Below are positions 8,167-15,311 of a stretch of DNA of 24,547 bases, piece after piece. A model generated the notes under the pieces. It had not been told where the DNA came from and made no database searches. It saw only the letters and a program-made list of their open reading frames with translations. The DNA is from Clostridia bacterium DTU080 (GTDB lineage: Bacteria > Bacillota > Limnochordia > DTU080). Made by a program: the position numbers and the translations under genes. Position 1 is the stretch's first letter; each line of letters opens with the position of its first letter. The stretch covers positions 1 to 24,547 of the forward strand of contig LFTP01000082.1 in the NCBI GenBank assembly GCA_001513395.1, written 5' to 3'.

Positions 8167-8898
8167 ATGGGTTTTTGGCAAGAGTTTCGTCCCACTCGGC
8201 CGCATCAGTGGGAAGGCTCACTGACTGATATTCGCACCGCGCGCTTCGAAGGTCTTTTGGCCTACGGCGAGCCTCTCTATGTGGCTACAGCCGGGGCTAT
8301 GGCCGGGGTCATCATGACCTTCATTCTCCTTGTCTTTCCTTTAAGCCCGGTTCGCCGCGGTACGTTCTTGTTCTCCCTGGTCTTTTTGGCTGTCTTAGGA
8401 GCGCTACTCGGACTGTGGCGCCGACACGCCCTGATCAAAGAGAAGCGCTACCGGTTGTTCAACCGTGATTTTCTCCCTCACACGTTGTTTACCTACGTCT
8501 TTATTCCTTTTTTACCTATATTGTACATGTTTATTCTCCCCGATATATCCGAGGATGTGAGCCCCGGTCTCGACACCTTCTCCGGCGGCGGCATTCTCCT
8601 GCTTTTGATGTTTTGGACCGGCGCCGTCTACGACTACCTTTGGGAGACTTTCCACAATTTCAGCCTGGTCAGACTGGGCCAAAAGAATCCGGACCGGCTG
8701 CACACATTGACTCTGCGCCGATGGATCATGCAAGAAGAAGCTTTGCACGAGTATCGCCTGGACGATGTGAGCGTTGTCGACGGTCGTGTGGTGGTCAAAG
8801 GCAGGTTTGAGGACCCTGCCGAGCTACGACGCAAGCTCATGCTACTGGATTTCGTCAAAGAGGCCACGGTAGAGCAACAAGTCGAGCAGTCGGAGTAA
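8167..8898 (+). CDS. Unrecognised membrane protein with four helices and a soluble C-terminal domain
   Basis: I do not recognise this 243-residue protein. It has a polar N-terminal stretch of about 35 residues and hydrophobic segments near 40-60, 64-84, 103-123 and 140-160. A hydrophilic tail of about 75 residues ends in an alternating strand/helix pattern (VSVVDGRVVVKGRF, then PAELRRKLMLLDFVKEATVE). The tail resembles a small alpha/beta domain on the cytoplasmic side. The ATG at 8167 has a TAGGAGAG ribosome site 8 bases upstream. It stands alone on the plus strand between the ferredoxin and rex genes, convergent to rex. Its last codons form the left arm of a strong terminator, so the stop codon lies in the hairpin loop. 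Confidence 0.75.
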   Translation: MGFWQEFRPTRPHQWEGSLTDIRTARFEGLLAYGEPLYVATAGAMAGVIMTFILLVFPLSPVRRGTFLFSLVFLAVLGALLGLWRRHALIKEKRYRLFNRDFLPHTLFTYVFIPFLPILYMFILPDISEDVSPGLDTFSGGGILLLLMFWTGAVYDYLWETFHNFSLVRLGQKNPDRLHTLTLRRWIMQEEALHEYRLDDVSVVDGRVVVKGRFEDPAELRRKLMLLDFVKEATVEQQVEQSE

Positions 8899-8919
8899 AA
8901 CCGACTGCTCGACTCTTTT
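8881..8919. terminator. Intrinsic terminator, 13-bp perfect stem, overlapping a CDS 3' end
   Basis: GTCGAGCAGTCGG (8881-8893) and CCGACTGCTCGAC (8901-8913) are exact reverse complements, with loop AGTAAAA and a following TCTTTT (8914-8919). The left arm is coding sequence of the upstream membrane protein and the TAA stop is in the loop. On the minus strand it also ends the hydrogenase operon just after rex, with TTGTTG following. Confidence 0.85.
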
Positions 8920-8928
8920 GCGGTTCGG

Positions 8929-9618
8929 TCATTTGGTCAGATAATGCTGCAAGGTGGCCAAACCTATGGCCAGATCCTCATTGCGCACCACGACATCGGA
9001 GGGAACCGTCAGACTCACCGGAGCGAAGTTCCAGATGGCCCGAATACCGGCTTCCACCATCGTATTGGCCACACCCTGGGCCTCGTGTTCAGGCACTGTT
9101 ATGATGCCCAGCTGGATGCGCAGGCGCCGCACCAAATCTCCCAATTTGTCCACCGGCAGGATGACCCGTCCGGCGTTTCCCTCCCCGGGAAGCTTCTTGC
9201 CGATCTTATTCTTATCTGCATCGAAGACGGCCACGATCTGTATCCCGTAGGAGCGGAAGCCGGGATACGCACACAGTGCCAAACCGAGTCTGCCCGCTCC
9301 AACCAAAACCGCATCAGTGACATTGTTGAAACCCAGTACGTCTTCCAAACGGTGCAGCAGATCCACCGCTTTGTATCCCAGTCCCGGACGTCCTTTCCCC
9401 CACACGCAACTCAGATCGCGACGCACTTGGGCATCATCGATTTGCAGCCGTCGTCCCAGCTCCGAACTGGCGATATAGGCCTCACCTGACTTGACGGCTG
9501 CTGCCACAACACGGTAGTAAGCCGGCAGCCGCTCCAGTGTAGGGCGGGGTAGGGTGATCGATTCCGGGCTGGCGTCCTCTACACTCTTGCTTTTGTCCGC
9601 TGCCTGCCGTGTACTCAC
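8929..9618 (-). CDS. rex: Redox-sensing transcriptional repressor Rex
   Basis: This 229-residue protein has a Rex winged-helix DNA-binding domain (about 22-82: LPRPTLERLPAYYRVV, then SSELGRRLQIDDAQVRRDLS and GYKAVDLL). A Rossmann NAD(H)-binding domain follows, with VGAGRLGLAL at 106-115 and FDADKNKIG. Rex dimers bind DNA when NADH/NAD+ is low and release it as NADH rises, which derepresses fermentation and hydrogenase genes. The wing reads CVWGKGRPGLGY where most Rex proteins have FGEFGKRGVGY, a mild divergence. The start is GTG at 9618, three bases after the hydA stop, so translation is probably coupled. It is the last gene of the hydrogenase operon, and a Rex-type operator sits at that operon's promoter, implying autoregulation. 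Confidence 0.95.
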   Translation of the reverse strand: MSTRQAADKSKSVEDASPESITLPRPTLERLPAYYRVVAAAVKSGEAYIASSELGRRLQIDDAQVRRDLSCVWGKGRPGLGYKAVDLLHRLEDVLGFNNVTDAVLVGAGRLGLALCAYPGFRSYGIQIVAVFDADKNKIGKKLPGEGNAGRVILPVDKLGDLVRRLRIQLGIITVPEHEAQGVANTMVEAGIRAIWNFAPVSLTVPSDVVVRNEDLAIGLATLQHYLTK

Positions 9619-9621
9619 TTA

Positions 9622-11676
9622 CTACTCACTTCCCACCTTTTCTTTCAGCGACTCCATGATCTCTTCCATGACATCCTCGGTCTTGTTGGGAGAAAGCCCA
9701 CCCAGTATCTTCGAACCGACGCGCACCGACGGTGCACCGGCGCAGTTTTCCAGGCAGAAGGCCGCTCGCAGGTTGACTCGGTCAGCGTAGCCGGACTCCT
9801 CCAGACGCTTGGCCAAATTGCCCAGGATCTGGCCCGAGCCCCTGACATAGCAGCACGTGCCAACACAGACCTCTACATCGACCTTGCTCTCAGTCGACTG
9901 GCCGGTGAGCACCGGGATTCCTTCCGACTTGATGCGCCGTCTTTGAACATACTCCGTGTGCAAAGCCTCATGGGCCTCGTCGCTGCCCACGTCGCCGAGC
10001 CACTTGTCGTACAAAGCGGCCACCAAGGGGTTCTCCTGTGCCTTGCGCAGCTGCAAGGAGGTATCCGCCTTGTAGATGCCGGCGGCCCGCTTTTGCCGCA
10101 ACTCGGGTGACTGGGTACCGGGCTGACCGCCGCCGCCGATACAACCGCCTGGGCAGGCCATGACTTCGATAATGTCGTAGTGAGCTTCACCCTCCTGCAC
10201 GCGACGGATGATCTCCTTGGCCCGAGCCAACGTATGCGTCACGCAGACTCGTACCTCTTGTCCGGCGACGTCAACGGTTGCCTCGCGTACGCCTTGCAGG
10301 CCCCGCACTTCTTTAAAGTTGACCTGAGGCAGTTCCTCACCGGTCAGGATGTAGTTGGCTGAGCGCAACACCGCCTCCGCTACACCGCCGGTGACGCCGA
10401 AGATCACACCAGCTCCCGTCGTGAAGCCGAAGGGCATATCCAGTGAGTCATCCTCGAGTTCGTCGAAGGCGATACCCTTCTCTTTGATCATATGACCTAT
10501 CTCTTGCGTCGTCAGCACGAGATCCACGTCTCGTACTCCGTCGTTGCTAAACTCGGGTCTTTCCGCCTCAAACTTCTTGGCCGTACAGGGCATGATGGAG
10601 ACCACGAACAGGTCCTTAGGCTCTATGCCCAGCTCACGGGCGTAGTACCGCTTGGCCAATGAACCGAACATCTGCTGCGGAGAACGGCAGCTCGACAGGT
10701 TCGGCAGCAGTTCCGGATGATACTGCTCCGCATAGGTCACCCACGCCGGGCAGCAGGAGGTGAACTGCGGCAGTCTTTCTTTGTTTTGCAACCGACCAAT
10801 GAACTCGGCAGTCTCTTCGATAGCCGTCAGATCAGCGGCGAAGCTGGTGTCAAACACTTTGTCAAAACCGAGCATCCGCAGTGCCGTTACCAGCTTACCC
10901 AAGCTGATCTCTCCGGGATTCATGCCGAAGATCTCGCCGATGCTAACCCGTACCGCCGGAGCGATCTGAGCGATGACCACTTTGCTGTCGTCGTAGATGG
11001 CTTCCCAAGCCTTTTCGGTCTCAGACTTGACGATCAAAGCCCCTGTCGGGCAGACCGCCACACACTGACCGCAATTGACACACTCGACATCGGCCATGTC
11101 TTTGCCGAAAGCCGGAGTGACTACGGTTTTGGCGCCTCTGAAGGCGAAGTCCAAGACACCTATGCCCTGAACTTCCTGGCAGACTCTCACGCAGTCGCCG
11201 CAGAGGATGCAGCGATTCGGATTGCGGACGATGGCCGGACTCGACAGATCAAGCGGTATCTTCTCATCGCGCTTGCCAAAGCGCACATCCGTGATGTTGT
11301 AGCGCTGAGAAAGATCCTGCAACTTGCAAGCGCCGCTCTTACTGCATGTCGTGCACTCGCGATCGTGATTGGCCAGTAACAATTCCAAAGCGATACGCCG
11401 AATCTTTTGGACTCTGGGCGTATGAGTTTTGATGACCATACCCGGTGTCACCGGGGTGCTGCAGCTGGCCAGAATCCTGCCGTCCTCGGTTTCCACCAGA
11501 CATTGACGGCAAGCTCCGTAAGCCGACAGCTCCGAATGGTAGCAGAAAGTCGGCAGCTCAACACCGGCCTTGCGGATCACTTCCAGAAGGTTGGGCTCGC
11601 CCTCTATAGCTACTTCCCGGCCGTCGACGATGATTGTGGCCTTCTGGTCAACTCGACCGTTTTCCGGTTTGCCCAT
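9622..11676 (-). CDS. hydA: [FeFe]-hydrogenase catalytic subunit HydA of the trimeric NAD-linked (bifurcating) enzyme
   Basis: This 684-residue H-cluster subunit has, in order: an N-terminal [2Fe-2S] domain (C45, C56, C59, C72), a His-Cys [4Fe-4S] motif (H104 with C108, C111, C117), two [4Fe-4S] motifs (CILCGDCVRVC 156-166, CVNCGQCVAVC 199-209), then the H-cluster loops. L1 is TSCCP (307-310), L2 is MPCTAKK (362-368), and L3 is MACPGGCIGGGG (506-517). A thioredoxin-like [2Fe-2S] domain follows at the C-terminus (C604, C608/C609, C641, C645). This domain order and length match Thermotoga-type HydA of group A3 enzymes, which couple H2 to NADH plus ferredoxin. No residue expected for catalysis is missing. 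The ATG at 11676 directly abuts the hydB stop, with its GAGGAGG ribosome site inside hydB. hydEFG maturases are not in the window. Confidence 0.96.
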   Translation of the reverse strand: MGKPENGRVDQKATIIVDGREVAIEGEPNLLEVIRKAGVELPTFCYHSELSAYGACRQCLVETEDGRILASCSTPVTPGMVIKTHTPRVQKIRRIALELLLANHDRECTTCSKSGACKLQDLSQRYNITDVRFGKRDEKIPLDLSSPAIVRNPNRCILCGDCVRVCQEVQGIGVLDFAFRGAKTVVTPAFGKDMADVECVNCGQCVAVCPTGALIVKSETEKAWEAIYDDSKVVIAQIAPAVRVSIGEIFGMNPGEISLGKLVTALRMLGFDKVFDTSFAADLTAIEETAEFIGRLQNKERLPQFTSCCPAWVTYAEQYHPELLPNLSSCRSPQQMFGSLAKRYYARELGIEPKDLFVVSIMPCTAKKFEAERPEFSNDGVRDVDLVLTTQEIGHMIKEKGIAFDELEDDSLDMPFGFTTGAGVIFGVTGGVAEAVLRSANYILTGEELPQVNFKEVRGLQGVREATVDVAGQEVRVCVTHTLARAKEIIRRVQEGEAHYDIIEVMACPGGCIGGGGQPGTQSPELRQKRAAGIYKADTSLQLRKAQENPLVAALYDKWLGDVGSDEAHEALHTEYVQRRRIKSEGIPVLTGQSTESKVDVEVCVGTCCYVRGSGQILGNLAKRLEESGYADRVNLRAAFCLENCAGAPSVRVGSKILGGLSPNKTEDVMEEIMESLKEKVGSE

Positions 11677-13581
11677 TTAGACGACCTCCTCAATAGCATC
11701 GAATCGGCAAGCCTCTACACAGGCGCCGCATCGGATGCACTTTTCAGGATCAATGACGTACGGCTCTCTACGCTTACCCGTAATGGCTCCCGTCGGGCAT
11801 ACTCGGGCACAGGCACCGCAGCTCTTGCACAGCTCAGCCACGATCCTGTAGATTTTCAGCGCCTCACAGACGCGCGCCGGGCAGCGATGGTCCTCCACGT
11901 GCGCCAGGTATTCCGAACGGAAGTGCTTCATCGTGGTCAACACGGGATTGGGAGCAGTCTTGCCCAGACCGCACAAAGAGCCCTCTTTTACTGCTTCGCC
12001 AAGCTCCTCCAGAAGATCGAGATCGCTTCCGCGTCCCTCACCGATCACCATTCGCTCCAGAATCTCGAGCATCCGTCGGGTGCCTTCGCGGCACAACACG
12101 CACTTGCCGCAAGATTCATTCTGCGTGAATCCCATGAAGAAGCGAGCAACTTCGACCATACACGTGTCTTCATCCATGACGACAAGACCGCCTGAGCCGA
12201 CCATCGCTCCTGCCTTCTGCAGGGAGTCGAAGTCCAAGGGAAGATCTAGGTGTTCTTCAGTGAGACAGCCTCCAGACGGCCCTCCGATCTGCACCGCCTT
12301 CAGCGCTTTACCCTGTCGCACACCGCCGCCGATGTTAAACACCACTTCGCGCAGGGTCAAGCCCATGGGCACTTCGATTAGGCCCGTGTTGGCGACATCA
12401 CCGGTGAGAGCAAAGGTCTTGGTGCCGGGGCTCTGTTCGGAGCCGTACTTCCTGAATTCCTCGGCGCCACGCAAGATGATATAAGGTACTGCAGCAAGAG
12501 TCTCTACGTTGTTGATCACCGTGGGCTTGCCCCAGAGTCCCTTTTGAGCCGGATACGGAGGCTTGGGCCTGGGCATGCCGCGCTCGCCTTCGATGGAAGC
12601 GATAAGAGCGCTCTCTTCACCGCAGACAAAGGCTCCGGCGCCTTCCTTGATGTGCAGATCAAACGAGAAGTCGGTCCCCAGGATGTTTTTACCCAACAGA
12701 CCGTATGCCTTGGCTTGATCGATGGCCCGATACAGACGCTTCACGGCCAACGGATACTCCGCTCTGACGTAGATATAACCCTCGGACGCTCCAATGGCAT
12801 AACCGGCGATCATCATAGCCTCTATGACGCGGTGCGGATCACCTTCCATGATCGAGCGGTCCATAAAGGCACCCGGGTCGCCCTCGTCACCGTTGCAGAT
12901 GACGTACTTGATGTCCGACTGTTCTTGCTGGGCCGCCGCCCACTTGCGAGCGGTAGGAAATCCGGCGCCGCCGCGGCCGCGCAGATGCGCCGCTCCGATC
13001 TCTTCAACCACCTGTTGCGGAGTCATCTCCGTCAGGGCCTTGGCCAAAGCCTGGTACCCGTCATAGGCGATATACTCGTCAATATCCTCAGGATCCAAGT
13101 GACCGCAGTTGGCCAGAGTCAGCCGAGTCTGATGAGCGTAGAAGGGTATCTCATCCTGCCGGGCAAAAGTCTCACCCGTGACCGGATGCTTGTAGATCAA
13201 GCGCTCGATGACTTCGCCCTTTTGAATCGTCCGGGAGACGATCTCATCGACATCTTCGGCTTTCACTTTGCAGTACAGAAGACCCGAAGGTTCAATGCGA
13301 ACCAAAGGACCCATCTCACAAAAGCCGTGACAGCCGCTGTGTTTTACGGATACCCCTTCGCCGAGCCAGGTCTCGCCGCCACACAGATCGCCCTCATGCA
13401 ACGAGATATCGACTACGTCCTTCAGGTCGCTGGCTTTTTCTTTCAAAAGCTCGTAGACGCTCAGCGCGCCGTTGGCCATACAGCCGGTACCGGCACAGAC
13501 CAAAATACGCAGGCGGCAGTCGCGCAGTTTTTCCTTCGCTGCTGCAGCATGTTCTTTTAAGACAGCCACCGATTTGATCAA
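11677..13581 (-). CDS. hydB: NADH-binding flavoprotein subunit HydB (NuoF-like)
   Basis: This 634-residue NuoF-like subunit carries FMN and the NAD(H) site of the trimeric hydrogenase. It has an N-terminal thioredoxin-like [2Fe-2S] domain (C29, C34, then C84 and C88) and the FMN/NAD core (RGRGGAGFPTARKW 201-214, GDEGDPGAFMDRS 231-243). A SLBB region, the [4Fe-4S] motif ESCGKCVLCREGTRRM (489-504), and two extra C-terminal [4Fe-4S] motifs follow (CKSCGACARVCP 585-596, CIRCGACVEAC 615-625). This is the long HydB layout of bifurcating hydrogenases. The start is TTG at 13581, overlapping the hydC TGA as TTGA, with GGAAGG about 11 bases upstream. A GTG at codon 5 is the alternative. Confidence 0.95.
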   Translation of the reverse strand: MIKSVAVLKEHAAAAKEKLRDCRLRILVCAGTGCMANGALSVYELLKEKASDLKDVVDISLHEGDLCGGETWLGEGVSVKHSGCHGFCEMGPLVRIEPSGLLYCKVKAEDVDEIVSRTIQKGEVIERLIYKHPVTGETFARQDEIPFYAHQTRLTLANCGHLDPEDIDEYIAYDGYQALAKALTEMTPQQVVEEIGAAHLRGRGGAGFPTARKWAAAQQEQSDIKYVICNGDEGDPGAFMDRSIMEGDPHRVIEAMMIAGYAIGASEGYIYVRAEYPLAVKRLYRAIDQAKAYGLLGKNILGTDFSFDLHIKEGAGAFVCGEESALIASIEGERGMPRPKPPYPAQKGLWGKPTVINNVETLAAVPYIILRGAEEFRKYGSEQSPGTKTFALTGDVANTGLIEVPMGLTLREVVFNIGGGVRQGKALKAVQIGGPSGGCLTEEHLDLPLDFDSLQKAGAMVGSGGLVVMDEDTCMVEVARFFMGFTQNESCGKCVLCREGTRRMLEILERMVIGEGRGSDLDLLEELGEAVKEGSLCGLGKTAPNPVLTTMKHFRSEYLAHVEDHRCPARVCEALKIYRIVAELCKSCGACARVCPTGAITGKRREPYVIDPEKCIRCGACVEACRFDAIEEVV

Positions 13582-14108
13582 GCCTGTTCGCCACCTTCCC
13601 GCTTCATAATCTCATCCAAAATGATCTCTATCGCTTCCGGCGTCATTTGGCCATGGACCTGGTCATTGATCATCAGCACCGGGGCCAGACCGCAAGCACC
13701 CAGGCACGAAACCGTCTCGACGGTGAACAGACCGTCTCTTGTGGTCTTCATCCCCTCAGCGAGATTGAGCTTGTCCCGAATGGCCTTGAGCACCGGCATT
13801 GAGCGCCGCACGTGGCAAGCTGTGCCGTCACAGACACGGATTACGTACTTACCCTTCGGTTCCAGTGCGAACTGAGCGTAGAATGTAGCTACCCCGAATA
13901 CCGTTGCCGGAGGAATCTCCAGTACCGTGCCCACATAGGTCAAGATGTCCTCGGGCAAATAGTGATAGATCTCTTGGACGCGTTGCAGTATAGGTATCAG
14001 TGAAGACTTCTTACGACCGTACTTCTCTATGGCCTCATTGACTTGCTCCAGATGAAGCAGATCGCCGTTGGCCACACCGTTTGGTTGTTTATCGCATGCC
14101 AGTGCCAT
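13578..14108 (-). CDS. hydC: [2Fe-2S] subunit HydC (NuoE-like)
   Basis: This 176-residue NuoE-family protein has an N-terminal four-helix region (about 20-80, including LIPILQRVQEIYHYLPED and TVFGVATFYAQF). A thioredoxin-fold [2Fe-2S] domain follows, with ligands C93 and C98 (CDGTACHV) and C135 and C139 (CLGACGLAP). It completes the HydABC electron-bifurcating complex. The ATG at 14108 is chosen over the ATG at 14126: GGGCGGAGAG lies immediately upstream of it, whereas 14126 has no ribosome site. Its stop overlaps the hydB start by 4 bp and the phosphatase gene ends 21 bp upstream, so all these genes read as one transcript. Confidence 0.94.
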   Translation of the reverse strand: MALACDKQPNGVANGDLLHLEQVNEAIEKYGRKKSSLIPILQRVQEIYHYLPEDILTYVGTVLEIPPATVFGVATFYAQFALEPKGKYVIRVCDGTACHVRRSMPVLKAIRDKLNLAEGMKTTRDGLFTVETVSCLGACGLAPVLMINDQVHGQMTPEAIEIILDEIMKREGGEQA

Positions 14109-14129
14109 CGCTCTCCGCCCTTTCATTCA

Positions 14130-15311
14130 TTAGAAGCAGGTTGTTCTCACGTGTTTTCCTCGCGCCACTAACTCCCGCCGCAACTCCTCAATCACTTGAA
14201 ACTTCAGTGCCAGACGTCCCCCCAGATCCGGATTCTGATGTGCAGGATTGATCGCCCGCCCTATGACGAAGTGGATATCGTCCGCCTGCATGAGCAGTCG
14301 TGCCAAGCGATAGGGAGCCTCTCGCCGATCCTCAATCCTCCTGCCGCTTTTGAGAAGATCCAAGGTGCGACTGATGGTGATAATGCCCTCGGTCGTGAGA
14401 TTGACACCCGGCATATGAGCCAGCGGCGGATCGTCAGGACTCATGGTGTCAAGATCAATCCGCAAAGGCACCTGCCACTCCCTGGCGATCAGACTCGCCG
14501 TAGTGCCTCCGCAGACAACCTTCATCCCCGAAGCCTCTCGCAGCAGTTCCGCCACTCTGGCATCGTCGTTGGGATCCTCAGGAGGTCCAACGACCATCGT
14601 CAGCGAGACCGGACGACGCGGCCTCATGACCAGCACGGTCGCGTCATCGCCGGGTTTGCCTTCGTACAGATGTCTGCACGTTTTTTCCAACCGGCGAGCC
14701 AAATCGAGCGCCGACTCCATATGCACCGAATTACGGCGCACATACTCGGCCACGTTTTCCCAGCGCCAGCCGAGCGGTATCAACCCACCGATGCCGGCAT
14801 GTACCACACCGTCGCTAACGACCACCAGAAAATCATCCTCCTCAAGCTCCACCGATGCTTCAGTCACTGCATGATCCCCGATGCGGCGTTCGTGCCGCAC
14901 AAGTTCCACCAGTTCGCCGTCACGTACCAGAATCGCAGGAGGATTGTCGAACTCAGCCAGATATGCCGCCCGTCCTGCCTCGATCAAGACAATGGTGAAC
15001 GTCGAGTAGGCGAGATTGCGCACTTTACACACCGGCAACGTACTGCTCAGTGTGTCGACCACCGCGTCAAGTGGCAGACCCTTGTCGAACAACGTTGCCG
15101 CAATCCGGGTCGTCATGGTCGATAGAATACTGGCTTTCACACCACTGCCCAAACCGTCGGCGAGCACCGCGATCGTGGCATCGCCGCGAGAAATGACCTG
15201 TGTGCTGTCGCCGCACAACTCTTCGCCGTCCTTGGGTATGCACACCACAGCATGCTCGATGACGATGTCACGCTTTTGATCTACGGGCGGTTGATTCACG
15301 GCAAGACTCAT
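14130..15311 (-). CDS. SpoIIE/PPM-type Ser/Thr phosphatase with an unassigned C-terminal domain
   Basis: This 393-residue protein has a PP2C/SpoIIE catalytic core (about 18-232). Metal-ligand motifs are ADGLGSG (51-57, D52), SDGVV (166-170, D167) and GDDATVL (221-227). It should dephosphorylate Ser/Thr-phosphoproteins in the cytoplasm. Residues 236-393 are an extension with MVVGPP (239-244), VCGGTTA (266-272) and NLTTEGI (304-310). I recall such tails on clostridial SpoIIE proteins beside hydrogenases, but know no function for them. There is no SpoIIE-like membrane region, so this is not the sporulation protein. Its ATG overlaps the sensory hydrogenase stop as ATGA (15311-15308), strongly suggesting the two work together. 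Confidence 0.88.
   Translation of the reverse strand: MSLAVNQPPVDQKRDIVIEHAVVCIPKDGEELCGDSTQVISRGDATIAVLADGLGSGVKASILSTMTTRIAATLFDKGLPLDAVVDTLSSTLPVCKVRNLAYSTFTIVLIEAGRAAYLAEFDNPPAILVRDGELVELVRHERRIGDHAVTEASVELEEDDFLVVVSDGVVHAGIGGLIPLGWRWENVAEYVRRNSVHMESALDLARRLEKTCRHLYEGKPGDDATVLVMRPRRPVSLTMVVGPPEDPNDDARVAELLREASGMKVVCGGTTASLIAREWQVPLRIDLDTMSPDDPPLAHMPGVNLTTEGIITISRTLDLLKSGRRIEDRREAPYRLARLLMQADDIHFVIGRAINPAHQNPDLGGRLALKFQVIEELRRELVARGKHVRTTCF

Noticed and set aside
11407..12195. Plus-strand open frame of 262 codons across the hydA/hydB junction
   Set aside because: Both covered genes are certain; this one has no recognisable domain.
12544..13560. Plus-strand open frame of 338 codons antisense to hydB
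   Set aside because: hydB on the other strand is a complete recognised protein. This frame has no family resemblance and no ribosome site, and arises from the codon bias of hydB.
14196..15125. Plus-strand open frame of 309 codons antisense to the phosphatase gene
   Set aside because: It lies wholly over a PPM phosphatase with all metal motifs, and its product is low-complexity and rich in Arg, His and Gln.
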